Source: a virus
DNA length: 28,612 bases
Virus record (IMG/VR): IMGVR_UViG_3300033153_000656
Span: 1-28,612 of that record
Direction: 5' to 3' (one strand)
Position 1 is the first letter of the stretch. Each line of letters starts with the position of its first letter. The position numbers were made by a program, and so were the translations under genes. The notes beneath the pieces are model-generated. The model searched no databases, was not told the DNA's origin, and saw nothing but the letters and a program-made list of their open reading frames with translations. This document shows positions 14,467 to 22,460 of the stretch, piece after piece.

Positions 14467-14904
14467 CTAATTTATTTTGTTATATAACACCTGCATGTCA
14501 ATGTTTTTGACATTTCTGAAATCTGACAGCACAGTATTTACTACCGAATCTGGCCAGTAATTCAACACATATTTTGCGTTGTCTACCAGGACTAATACTA
14601 CTTCTGTATCAGTATAATCTATTGCTGAACACAAGTCAACATCTTTTATACCCAATATTGCCAAAGTATAAATGTTGCCTAATGCACGTGCCCAAAAACA
14701 ATAGTGATTGTCATGTAAAAGTTGCCATGGATTAGGCCAATCTTTTATATCATGTGGATGTAGATAGTAGTTATTTAGTGGACATTGTTGCCAAAACTTA
14801 TCTACTTCAATACAAATTTCTTCTAATTCTGAATCTTTTAATGATCTTCTTAATTCATACCATTCTGCCAATCTGGTATCAAAATTCATAGTAAAAGTAT
14901 TCAT
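14467..14904 (-). CDS. Hypothetical phage protein (145 aa)
   Basis: A 145-residue acidic protein with aromatic-rich motifs WPNPWQLLHDN and FWARALGNIYT and a C-terminal strand-helix region (EVVLVLVDNAKYVLNYWP). I recognise the general look from T4-like marine phages but no function. The ATG at 14904 or the second Met at codon 6 (14889) could be the start; neither has a clear ribosome-binding site. It lies 7 nt before nrdA, so it may belong to the nucleotide-metabolism transcript, and it begins just after the inverted-repeat array. Confidence 0.72.
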   Translation of the reverse strand: MNTFTMNFDTRLAEWYELRRSLKDSELEEICIEVDKFWQQCPLNNYYLHPHDIKDWPNPWQLLHDNHYCFWARALGNIYTLAILGIKDVDLCSAIDYTDTEVVLVLVDNAKYVLNYWPDSVVNTVLSDFRNVKNIDMQVLYNKIN

Positions 14905-14909
14905 ACATA

Positions 14910-14917
14910 TACTTATC
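14910..14917 (-). promoter_or_regulatory. Candidate late promoter (GATAAGTA) before the nrd unit
   Basis: The minus-strand context GATAAGTATATG shares the core ATAAGTATAT with the candidate upstream of peroxiredoxin (3724-3731). It is only about 6 nt from the first ATG of the 145-residue gene, so a transcript would be nearly leaderless or would use the ATG at 14889. Confidence 0.3.
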
Positions 14918-14939
14918 TGTGGCCGAATTAGTGAACAAA

Positions 14940-15016
14940 TTCCATATATGGAAAGAGAGTCTTTCGACTCTCTCTACATGTTAAGTGTGACTTAACGATT
15001 CTAAGGTAGTTAGAAT
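14940..15016. terminator. Array of four adjacent inverted repeats (terminator/processing region)
   Basis: Four inverted repeats fill almost all of this 77-nt stretch: the perfect 14-nt palindrome TTCCATATATGGAA (14940-14953); an 8-bp stem AGAGAGTC/GACTCTCT (14954-14973), whose minus-strand loop is GAAA; a 7-bp stem GTTAAGT/ACTTAAC with loop GTG (14980-14996); and a 7-bp stem ATTCTAA/TTAGAAT with loop GGTAG (14998-15016) that touches the stop codon of the upstream fibre gene. The second, followed on the minus strand by TTTCC, could act as a weak terminator between fibre and nrd genes. The others may protect the 3' end of the fibre mRNA. Confidence 0.7.
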
Positions 15017-15636
15017 TAGTTTTTACCTACTAGAACTTCGACTACACCTTCTGGTGTATCACCGTTGTAGGCTGAAATTGCTTTACCGATAATTGTACCT
15101 GGCTTAACATTATCTTCATCAACTGGGCGACATCCATATCCTGCTTCTTCAGAGGTTACGATTAGATCACCTTTGTTGATAGGTCCTATAACTTTACATG
15201 GTACACGTCCAATCAATGCTAGTTCTACAACAAACTCTCCTTCGCCCGCAGAACATTCTGCGTTATAGACTTGAGCAGGATTAGTTGTAACAATACCTGC
15301 TACTGCTGAACATCCATGTGCTCCTGTTGTTGATAATTCTGCATCTCCGCCGAATACTAATACTGTTCCTGGCTCATAATCTCTATCTGCTGTGTATTTC
15401 TCCGCCAAGTCAGCATATGTTGCGTTAAGAGTTGAACCTGATGTCAGTGTATAGTCACCAGTAATTGTACCTGCTGTTGCCGCTGATCCTGTAGTGATCG
15501 TAGTAGACTGCATTGTACCAGCATTCATAGTTCCTGAAACAGTTAGTCCTGTTAAAGTACCTGTACTTGTAATGTTGGGCTGTGCCGCAGTTGTTACAGT
15601 ACCTGCTGTAGTTGCTGATCCTGCACTTCCTGCCGT
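15016..15636 (-). CDS. C-terminal part of tail fibre F in the shifted frame
   Basis: This frame has a TAG at 15639-15637 and is open from there to the stop at 15016. From codon GGA at 15630 it reads as a natural continuation of fibre F: more TTAGTVTTAAQPNITS repeats, then the module NATYADLAEKYTADRDYEPG and a beta-rich end finishing VVEVLVGKN. An ADLAEKY-type C-terminal module is common at the end of phage fibre and appendage proteins. Read alone, the first Met is at 15528, but that would remove only repeat sequence and leave no independent protein start; no ribosome-binding site is obvious there. Together with 15631-19165 and one skipped base it makes a 1382-residue protein. Confidence 0.75.
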   Translation of the reverse strand, partial: TAGSAGSATTAGTVTTAAQPNITSTGTLTGLTVSGTMNAGTMQSTTITTGSAATAGTITGDYTLTSGSTLNATYADLAEKYTADRDYEPGTVLVFGGDAELSTTGAHGCSAVAGIVTTNPAQVYNAECSAGEGEFVVELALIGRVPCKVIGPINKGDLIVTSEEAGYGCRPVDEDNVKPGTIIGKAISAYNGDTPEGVVEVLVGKN

Positions 15637-18600
15637 CTACACCTGGTGCACCTACTGAGTTATAAGAAATAGTTCTTGCAGTTCCACCATCGTATGATGT
15701 TCCTGAGGCTGCACCTGATCCACCGTTGTTGAATGTTACTGATTCATCTACACTACCTGCTGTAGTTGCTGAACTTGCTGAACCAGTGACTGATCCTGCG
15801 ATAGGATTAGTAACAGTTAGTCCTGATAGAGTACCAACAGAAGTAATGTTTGGTTGTGCGGCACTTGAAACAGTTGCGGCATAACCTGTTGTGTTTTGGT
15901 TAAGAGTTGAAACATACGCCGCTCCAATTGCTGTACCTTCCCATACACCTGTATCGATTGTACCGACTGATGTTAGAGATGAGTCTACAACACTTGAATT
16001 AAGAACTGTACCAGTTAGTACTCCTGCTCCTGCAGTAATTTCAACGTTAGCCGCCGCTGTCAATTGACCTCTTGCGTTAACTGTGAATGTTGCATTATGA
16101 GTACCGTTACCATATGATGCGGCTGATACTGCTGTGTTAGTTATTGAGAACTCTGAACCACTTAGTGTAAGACCAGTTCCTGCTGTATATGTACCAGCAC
16201 CTGAGAACTGTACGAATGTAATAGGATCAGTACCAACTGTTGATACTGGATCTGTGTTAACAAAACCAGAGTCATTTAAGACTGTACCTGTTGATACGAA
16301 TGTAAAGTCTCCACCTGCTATCTCAGTTGGTGTATCAAAGTCATCTGCTCTTGTTAGAACTGTAGATGATGTTTTAACATAGATACCGTTGTGTGCTGTA
16401 TTGGATTCGTCTTTAACAAGAATTCTTTCTCCATTAGAGAATGATTCGCCGTCAATTGTATCAAAGTTACCAGAAGATGTTGTTAATGTTGCTCCAACAC
16501 CTGCTGTTCCGTTATTATAAGTGATCGTTCCACCAGTGATAGATGTTAATGTTCCTGTAGTACCGACATCACAAGGAGCATGTACTGCTAAGCCTTGTGC
16601 AACATCATCAACATACTGCTTAGTAGCGGCATCTGTTGATGCAGTTGGTGTTGCTAGTTCTGTAATTCGTGCTGAGTTTACATCAACTGACCCAGAGCCT
16701 GTTGTTACTAATGAGATAGGCTGATTAGTTCCAATTGCTGTAATTGTGATTCCGCCTGTTTTACCGATGATGTCATCAGTTACAACGTTTGCTGTTGTAT
16801 CAACGTTACCTGTAGTTGTTACAGCACTTAAAGTACCTACTGAAGTAATATTTGGTTGTGCGGCTGTTGTTACAGTACCTGCTGTAGTAGCAGTTGCTAC
16901 TGTACCACTTACATTAGCGGCTATGACATTTGATAAACCACCTGCATCACCTGTAAACACTCCTGTGTTTGCTGTGATTGCTGAAGCAGTAATTGTACCG
17001 TTAACACCTAATGCACTTAATGTACCTACTGACGTAATGTTTGCTTGTGCGGCTCCTGATACTGTTCCTGCTACTGAAGCAAGTGCTACTGTACCAGAGA
17101 CATTGCCTCCTGCTACTGAATTTGCTACTTCTGCGAATGGAACTTCACCAGAAACGTTAGCGCCTGCAACTGCGTTAGCAGATGTAGCACTTGTTGCTAA
17201 TGCAACTGCACCTGATACATTTCCACCTGCAACTGCGTTTGCTGTTGCGGCAAATGCTACTTCACCTGTTACGTTTCCACCAGCAATTGATGATAAGTTA
17301 GCGCCATCACCTGATACGTATGTAAAGACACCACCTGTTCCGTTAGTATTACCTGATGTGATGTTTCCAGTTACTGCTAATGCACCTAATGTGCCTACAG
17401 AAGTGATGTTAGTTTGTGATGCAGTACCTAATGTACCGTTTAATGTTGTTGCTGTTACAGTCGGTGCTGATAAAATGTTAGTATCTTTGTCGAATGTAAA
17501 TGTTGAATCTGCTCCGAAGTCATTGTCATCATTAAAAATAACTTGTGTATTTGAACCTGCTGGCTGTTGAAAGTCAACTGGTGCTCCGTTTGCATAATAA
17601 TAGTTGTCTGTTTTAATACCTGCTGTTGCAGTAATATTACCTGTTACGTTTAAGTAACCTGTTGTTGCGATACCTTCTGAGTTATCTGTAGTTTCAATTA
17701 AGAAGATATTTGCTTTACCTGTTGAACTGAATTTTAGGGCGCCTGCGTTATTGTCTACCAATCCCCATTCTGCTGAACTTTCGATAGTACCAATTCCACC
17801 TGCCGCTAGATATAAAGCATAGTTGTTAACACTTGATCCTTGGGCTTTACCATATAGACCAACGTTCATACCGCCTGAGTGAGTTGCGCCTGCAATACCT
17901 CTTACACCAACTGATGCTCCTGTATCTCCTGAAGCATCTACAAGACCTTCACCAAATACACCTGTACCTCTAGTTGCGCCTGCTGTTTCACCGTAACCCA
18001 TAACACCGACACCTGGGATGCCTGTATCAGTTGAGTCACCTTTTGCTTCACCTACAACACCAATATGACTACCTGATGCGGCGCCTGTGTTGTCTGCGGC
18101 GAATATTGCAATTGCATTTCCAAAATCTGCTGAAGAACCAGTACCACCTACGAGACTTGTTACTGTACCAACAGAAGTAATGTTTGGTTGTGCGGCTGTT
18201 GTTACTGTACCAGCAGTTGTTGCCGCTGTTGCTAATGCTACAGTTCCTGAAATGTTTGCGGCCGGGAGTGCTGATAAGCCTGCACCTGAACCAATGAATA
18301 CGTTACCGTGAACGTTACCAAATTTATTAACTGTAATAACTTCTGATGAGTTAGTAACGTCTTCACCAAAGATAAATTCTGATGCTGAGTTATCCCAACC
18401 CATAAATGCTACTAAGGCTTCACTATCATAGTATTGTAGATCAACACCACGATCTTTACCGTCGTCTGAAGTAGGGGCCGCGCCGTTTGCACCACCACCT
18501 AAATTGATTATTGGATCTTCAACAGTCATATTATCTACGTTAGTTGAAGTTGTTGTGCCGTTAACTGTTAAGTTACCAGTGATAATTGCATTACCTGAGA

Positions 18601-19165
18601 ATGCCGCGTCTACACCTGCAACTTCTCCTGTTGCAGAGATATTTCCTGTTCCGATGTTTCCTGAAACTGTTAGTGCTGATAGGGTACCGACTGTAGTAAT
18701 GTTAGTCTGAGCGGCAGTTCCAAGTAAACCGTTTAGTGTAGTCGCAGTAACTGTGGGTGCTGATAGGGTATCAGTGTCTTTATCAAATGTAAATGTTGCG
18801 TCTGCACCAAATTGAGAATCGTCATTAAAAATAACTTGAGTGTTTGCGCCTGCTGGTTGTTGTAAATCCCATGCAACGCCGTTAGCATATAACAGATTAT
18901 CTGTTAAAACTCTAGTCGCCGCAACGTTTCCTGTGACTGTTAATACATCAGTGGCTTTATCAAACGTAAAGTTTGCATCACCATTAATTGCATTGTCGTC
19001 ATTAAAGAAAACTTGTGTGTTTGAACCACTTACGGTTGGGAATGATTCGACTGATCCTGAACTCTTTTTGACTGACAGTACATCTGAATCACTTAAGAAG
19101 ATTGTACCTTTACCCGCAGCCGGGGTGGGGACTGATGCCGCCGTATTTTGTTTTAATATTAACAT
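15455..19165 (-). CDS. Tail fibre F, long repetitive adhesin (frame breaks near 15631)
   Basis: Reads as 1236 residues from ATG 19165, but the last ~60 residues (after GAPGVDG) are out-of-frame sequence rich in Tyr, Cys and Asn, so the true protein continues in the frame of 15016-15636. The body is a chain of Ala/Thr/Gly/Val repeats: units TAAQPNITSVGTLSAL, paired NTQVIFNDD...FTFDK units, and NYYYANG units. A glycine-rich insert at about 17600-18130 holds repeats such as GVGVMGYGET and GTGVFGEG. The KQYVDDVAQGLAVHAPCDV module lies at about 16140-16660. It is typical of elongated beta-structured host-recognition fibres of marine T4-like phages. It has its own late-promoter candidate at 19214-19221. 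Confidence 0.85.
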   Translation of the reverse strand: MLILKQNTAASVPTPAAGKGTIFLSDSDVLSVKKSSGSVESFPTVSGSNTQVFFNDDNAINGDANFTFDKATDVLTVTGNVAATRVLTDNLLYANGVAWDLQQPAGANTQVIFNDDSQFGADATFTFDKDTDTLSAPTVTATTLNGLLGTAAQTNITTVGTLSALTVSGNIGTGNISATGEVAGVDAAFSGNAIITGNLTVNGTTTSTNVDNMTVEDPIINLGGGANGAAPTSDDGKDRGVDLQYYDSEALVAFMGWDNSASEFIFGEDVTNSSEVITVNKFGNVHGNVFIGSGAGLSALPAANISGTVALATAATTAGTVTTAAQPNITSVGTVTSLVGGTGSSADFGNAIAIFAADNTGAASGSHIGVVGEAKGDSTDTGIPGVGVMGYGETAGATRGTGVFGEGLVDASGDTGASVGVRGIAGATHSGGMNVGLYGKAQGSSVNNYALYLAAGGIGTIESSAEWGLVDNNAGALKFSSTGKANIFLIETTDNSEGIATTGYLNVTGNITATAGIKTDNYYYANGAPVDFQQPAGSNTQVIFNDDNDFGADSTFTFDKDTNILSAPTVTATTLNGTLGTASQTNITSVGTLGALAVTGNITSGNTNGTGGVFTYVSGDGANLSSIAGGNVTGEVAFAATANAVAGGNVSGAVALATSATSANAVAGANVSGEVPFAEVANSVAGGNVSGTVALASVAGTVSGAAQANITSVGTLSALGVNGTITASAITANTGVFTGDAGGLSNVIAANVSGTVATATTAGTVTTAAQPNITSVGTLSAVTTTGNVDTTANVVTDDIIGKTGGITITAIGTNQPISLVTTGSGSVDVNSARITELATPTASTDAATKQYVDDVAQGLAVHAPCDVGTTGTLTSITGGTITYNNGTAGVGATLTTSSGNFDTIDGESFSNGERILVKDESNTAHNGIYVKTSSTVLTRADDFDTPTEIAGGDFTFVSTGTVLNDSGFVNTDPVSTVGTDPITFVQFSGAGTYTAGTGLTLSGSEFSITNTAVSAASYGNGTHNATFTVNARGQLTAAANVEITAGAGVLTGTVLNSSVVDSSLTSVGTIDTGVWEGTAIGAAYVSTLNQNTTGYAATVSSAAQPNITSVGTLSGLTVTNPIAGSVTGSASSATTAGSVDESVTFNNGGSGAASGTSYDGGTARTISYNSVGAPGVDGRKCRISNYSRYCNNCGTAQHYKYRYFNRTNCFRNYECWYNAVYYDHYRISGNSRYNYW
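16140..16660 (-). repeat. Shared ~170-residue fibre module, copy 1 (fibre F)
   Basis: The module begins TPTASTDAATKQYVDDVAQ, contains HAPCDV, ILVKDES, NGIYVKTSSTVLTRADDFD and FVQFSGAGTYTAG, and ends GSEFSI. Near-identical copies lie in fibres D and B, alike at the nucleotide level over long runs, which makes them substrates for homologous exchange. Confidence 0.9.
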
Positions 19166-19213
19166 TTCCTATTACCCTATTATAGTTAAATTTGCCTTAT
19201 TTCAGCATAATTC

Positions 19214-19221
19214 TATTTATC
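19214..19221 (-). promoter_or_regulatory. Candidate late promoter (GATAAATA) for fibre F
   Basis: The minus-strand octamer GATAAATA, one mismatch from TATAAATA, lies in the 89-nt gap between the 193-residue fibre gene and fibre F, about 48 nt before the ATG. It is the best late-promoter candidate in the fibre cluster. Confidence 0.55.
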
Positions 19222-19254
19222 GTTTTTATCTTTTTACCCCGTATAAACGTTGAT

Positions 19255-19836
19255 TTATGTAACTTGTGTATTATCAAAATAATACCAGTTAGTTCCATCG
19301 CCGTATGCTGGTTTGTTATTACCATTTGTGATAAAAATGATTCCTCCTTGAACACTATCTGGTAGTGCTAAATTAGAATATCTCCCTGTTTGTGTTATTC
19401 CATCCACTTGCAAAACATTGGTAGTAGTGTTGAATGTTAAATTCGTACTGGCTCCCATACTTTCGTCTGTGCCGTTGTTAAATTGAATTTGAGTGTTGGC
19501 ACCACCGACTCGTAAACTGTCACTACTAACGTCAACTAACACACCATTAACTTCTAGGGTGCCATCGACAGTAATAGGATATCCAAATATACCTTGATAA
19601 TTAGAGGGAACTTCTGCTGTTTCTCCAGAAGAAATAAGTGTGGGCATAGGTGCAATAGGGTCATCCATTGTAGGACTGCCAAATGATAATACTCCATTAC
19701 CATCTGTTAAGATTGCTTGACCGCTTGATCCACCTGTAATAGTGACATTACCTACTGCTCCCAGATCGGAAGTTGTGTTAACGGTAAGTGTTGGCGTTGT
19801 TAAGCCATTTTTGACTTTAAAGTCTCTTAATGCCAC
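19255..19836 (-). CDS. Short fibre-like structural protein E (193 aa)
   Basis: A 193-residue protein starting at GTG 19836 (ALRDFKVKNGLTTPTLTVN) with GGGGAA upstream. It shares the N-terminal RDFKVKNGL with fibre D. It shares its middle (SDLGAVGNITITGGS-type, GQAILTDGNGVLSFG, then a PITVDGTLEVNGVLVDV stretch) with the N-terminal fragment of fibre C. It ends with a Y-rich NKPAYGDGTNWYYFDN motif often found in fibre or baseplate-linked proteins. It looks like a complete short fibre or an adaptor. It is part of the fibre cluster, 47 nt downstream of fibre D. Confidence 0.8.
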   Translation of the reverse strand: MALRDFKVKNGLTTPTLTVNTTSDLGAVGNVTITGGSSGQAILTDGNGVLSFGSPTMDDPIAPMPTLISSGETAEVPSNYQGIFGYPITVDGTLEVNGVLVDVSSDSLRVGGANTQIQFNNGTDESMGASTNLTFNTTTNVLQVDGITQTGRYSNLALPDSVQGGIIFITNGNNKPAYGDGTNWYYFDNTQVT

Positions 19837-19883
19837 GGTTCCATATTCCCCATAGTCTTTTAGACTAGATTAATTAAATTGTA

Positions 19884-22439
19884 TTAAGTCAATATATAGT
19901 CTACTACCATATTGACTTTTGTATTATTGCTACCTGTTGTTGCATACAATGTACAGTTTCCAGATACACCATTGATGTTACTAGAAAACTCTACGAGGTC
20001 TGCTGATGTATTAGAACAAATAGTACCGTAAACAGTAATAAATGCATCTGTACCATCATGTACCATTAATACTTCTGCTGATTGATATCCGTCATCACCT
20101 GATCCAGAAACTACATATTTTGCAGTTCTATAATCACTAGGATCAAACTCATCAACCACTGTATTTGTTGAGACTGCGACATTAGAACGATTAGTTCCAA
20201 ATGAAACAGCATCAACTGCGCCAGAAGTTGTAACACTTGTTAAAGTTCCGACACTTGTAATATTCGGTTGTGCGGCAGTCGTAACTGTTCCCGCTGTTGT
20301 AGCAGTAGTTGCACTTGATACAGTACCTGATACATTTGCTCCAGCAACTGCGTTAGCAGTAGCGGCAAACGATACTTCTCCTGATACATTAGCGCCTGCA
20401 ACTGCATTTGCTGTTGCGGCATTTGTAACTTCTCCAGTTACATTAGCACCTGCTATAGCAGATAGTCCGCCACCGTCTCCATAAAACTTACCAGTTGATA
20501 CTGTGACGTTGCCATCAACGTCTAAGTTACTATCTGCTGTATCAAATGTAAAGTTTGCGGATCCACCAAACTGATCTTGGTTGTTAAATTGTACTTGTGT
20601 ATTACTTCCACCTGGTTGTTGTAAGTCCCAAGCAGATCCATTAGCATACTGTAAATTGTCAGTACGTAATGATCCAGTTGCTGTAATACCTGTAACTGTT
20701 AGTGCTGATAATGTTCCAACACTTGTAATATTAGGTTGAGCCGCTGTTGTTACGGTTCCTGCTGTTGTTGCTGTTGCTACAGTACCAGTTACATTTCCAC
20801 CTGCAATCGATGATAAGTTTGCACCATCGCCTGATACGTATGTAAATACACCACCTGTTGCGTTGACATTTCCAGCGCCGACGTTTGCAGTTACTGATAA
20901 AGATCCTAATGTTCCTACACTTGTAAGACTTGAATCTGTAACTGTAGATTTTAATTCTGTTCCGACTAATGTTTCTGCGTTTGCTGTAATTGCAACATTC
21001 GCCGCGGCCGTTAATTGTCCTCTTTGATCAACTGTAAATGTAGCATTATGTGTTCCATTACCATATGATCCTGCAGTGACTGCTGTATCAGTAATCTTAA
21101 ATTCTGATCCTGTTAGTGTTAAGCCTGCGCCTGCAGTATAAGTACCTGCTCCTGAGAATTGAACAAATGTCACATCTGATGTTCCGACCGTCGCAACGGG
21201 GTCCGTCATAACAAAACCACAATCATTAAATGATGTGCCGTTTGATACGAATGTGAAATCTCCACCTGCCATTTCAGTTGGTGTATCGAAATCATCTGCT
21301 CTTGTTAGTACTGTAGATGAAGTCTTAACGTAGATACCATTATTAGCACCTGTTGCTTCGTCTTTAACTAATACTCTGTCATTAGTTTGTACTGAGTAGC
21401 CGTCGATAGTGTCAAAATTACCAGACGATGTTGTTAAAGTTGCTCCTACTCCTGCTGTACCATTGTCATATGTAATAGTTCCACCAGTGATAGATGTAAG
21501 TGTGCCAGTAGTTGCAACGTCACACGGTGCGTGTACTGCTAATCCTTGTGCAACGTCATCTACATATTGTTTTGTAGCCGCATCAGTTGATGCTGTAGGC
21601 GTTGCTAAGTCTTTAATTCGTTTAGATGATACAGAAGTAGCACCTGTTCCAGTAGGAATAAGAGTAATGTCTTGGTCAGTTCCTATTGCTGTAACAGAAA
21701 TTCCTGAACTCTTACCGATAATTCTATCAGTAACTAAGTTTGCAGATGTATCTACGTTTCCTGTTACGTCTAATGAAGAAAGAGTTCCCACACTTGTTAT
21801 GTTCGGTTGTGCCGCTGTTGTAATAGTTGATGCTGTACCTGTAACTGAACCTACAATTGGGTTAGTAACTGTTAGTCCACTTAATGTTCCTAATGAGGTA
21901 ACATTTGGTTGTGAGGCTGTTGTTAATGATCCTGCTAATGTGCCACCTTGCACTAAACCAGTAGCCACTACGTTGCCTGCGTTTATATTTCCGCCGATTG
22001 TTAATCGATCACTAGCACTATCAAAAGTAAAAGTAGACTTTGCTCCAAAGTCTCCGCCATTATTATATTGTACTTGTGTATTTGATCCTGCTGGTTCTTG
22101 TAAATCCCATGCAGTTCCATTCGCATATTGTAGATTATCTGTACGTAATGATCCAGTTGCTGTAATGCCTGATACTGTTAATCCTGTTAACGTACCTACT
22201 GATGTGATTGCGGGTTGTGCCGCTGTATATACTGTTCCTGATACTAATGCATTGGCTACTTGCCCTGATACATTACCACCTGCGAGTGCTTCTAATTTAG
22301 AACCGTCTCCCTCGAAATAGTTGGCAACGGCCAGATTACCAAGATCAGCATTTACTGTGCTTAAATTACCTGTTGATGCTGAAATCGTTGCTAAGCCAAC
22401 TTCTAACCCGTTTTTGACTTTAAAATTTCTAGTTGCCAT
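19884..22439 (-). CDS. Tail fibre D (851 aa, intact)
   Basis: An intact 851-residue fibre starting MATRNFKVKNGLEVG, an N-terminal signature that probably docks the fibre to the virion. Then come repeats (YFEGDGSKLEALAGGNVSG, TAAQPNITSVGTL, LRTDNLQYANG, AWDLQEPAGSNTQVQYNNG), the shared 170-residue module at about 21090-21605, and more GNVSGEV-type repeats. The last ~110 residues form a distinct domain (SDYRTAKYVV, GYQSAEVLMVHDG, VYGTI) homologous to the end of fibre C. That ending is presumably the receptor-binding or trimerisation tip. No frame break is seen. Confidence 0.88.
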   Translation of the reverse strand: MATRNFKVKNGLEVGLATISASTGNLSTVNADLGNLAVANYFEGDGSKLEALAGGNVSGQVANALVSGTVYTAAQPAITSVGTLTGLTVSGITATGSLRTDNLQYANGTAWDLQEPAGSNTQVQYNNGGDFGAKSTFTFDSASDRLTIGGNINAGNVVATGLVQGGTLAGSLTTASQPNVTSLGTLSGLTVTNPIVGSVTGTASTITTAAQPNITSVGTLSSLDVTGNVDTSANLVTDRIIGKSSGISVTAIGTDQDITLIPTGTGATSVSSKRIKDLATPTASTDAATKQYVDDVAQGLAVHAPCDVATTGTLTSITGGTITYDNGTAGVGATLTTSSGNFDTIDGYSVQTNDRVLVKDEATGANNGIYVKTSSTVLTRADDFDTPTEMAGGDFTFVSNGTSFNDCGFVMTDPVATVGTSDVTFVQFSGAGTYTAGAGLTLTGSEFKITDTAVTAGSYGNGTHNATFTVDQRGQLTAAANVAITANAETLVGTELKSTVTDSSLTSVGTLGSLSVTANVGAGNVNATGGVFTYVSGDGANLSSIAGGNVTGTVATATTAGTVTTAAQPNITSVGTLSALTVTGITATGSLRTDNLQYANGSAWDLQQPGGSNTQVQFNNQDQFGGSANFTFDTADSNLDVDGNVTVSTGKFYGDGGGLSAIAGANVTGEVTNAATANAVAGANVSGEVSFAATANAVAGANVSGTVSSATTATTAGTVTTAAQPNITSVGTLTSVTTSGAVDAVSFGTNRSNVAVSTNTVVDEFDPSDYRTAKYVVSGSGDDGYQSAEVLMVHDGTDAFITVYGTICSNTSADLVEFSSNINGVSGNCTLYATTGSNNTKVNMVVDYILT
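21090..21605 (-). repeat. Shared ~170-residue fibre module, copy 2 (fibre D)
   Basis: Second copy of the KQYVDDVAQGLAVHAPCDV module, ending GSEFKI. It differs from copy 1 mainly at synonymous positions and in a short loop (SVQTNDRVLVKDEATGANN), consistent with ancient duplication or recurrent gene conversion. Confidence 0.9.
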
Positions 22440-22460
22440 GTTGTTGTTTATCCCTAATTA

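Noticed and set aside
15455-15630. The last ~60 residues of fibre F as read in the first frame (Tyr/Cys/Asn-rich)
   Set aside because: This is the out-of-frame translation of the same DNA that encodes TTAAQPNITS repeats in the second frame, so it is not a genuine domain.
15628-15640. Known programmed +1 frameshift signal at the fibre F junction
   Set aside because: No prfB-like CUU-UGA or other recognised signal is present; AGG is only a possibly slow codon, so I report the break without naming a mechanism.
16746-17570. Long plus-strand ORF antisense to fibre F (and a similar one at 21409-22320)
   Set aside because: The repetitive Ala/Thr/Val/Gly codons of the fibres leave the opposite strand free of stops; the product is low-complexity Val/Pro/Thr with no start signal.
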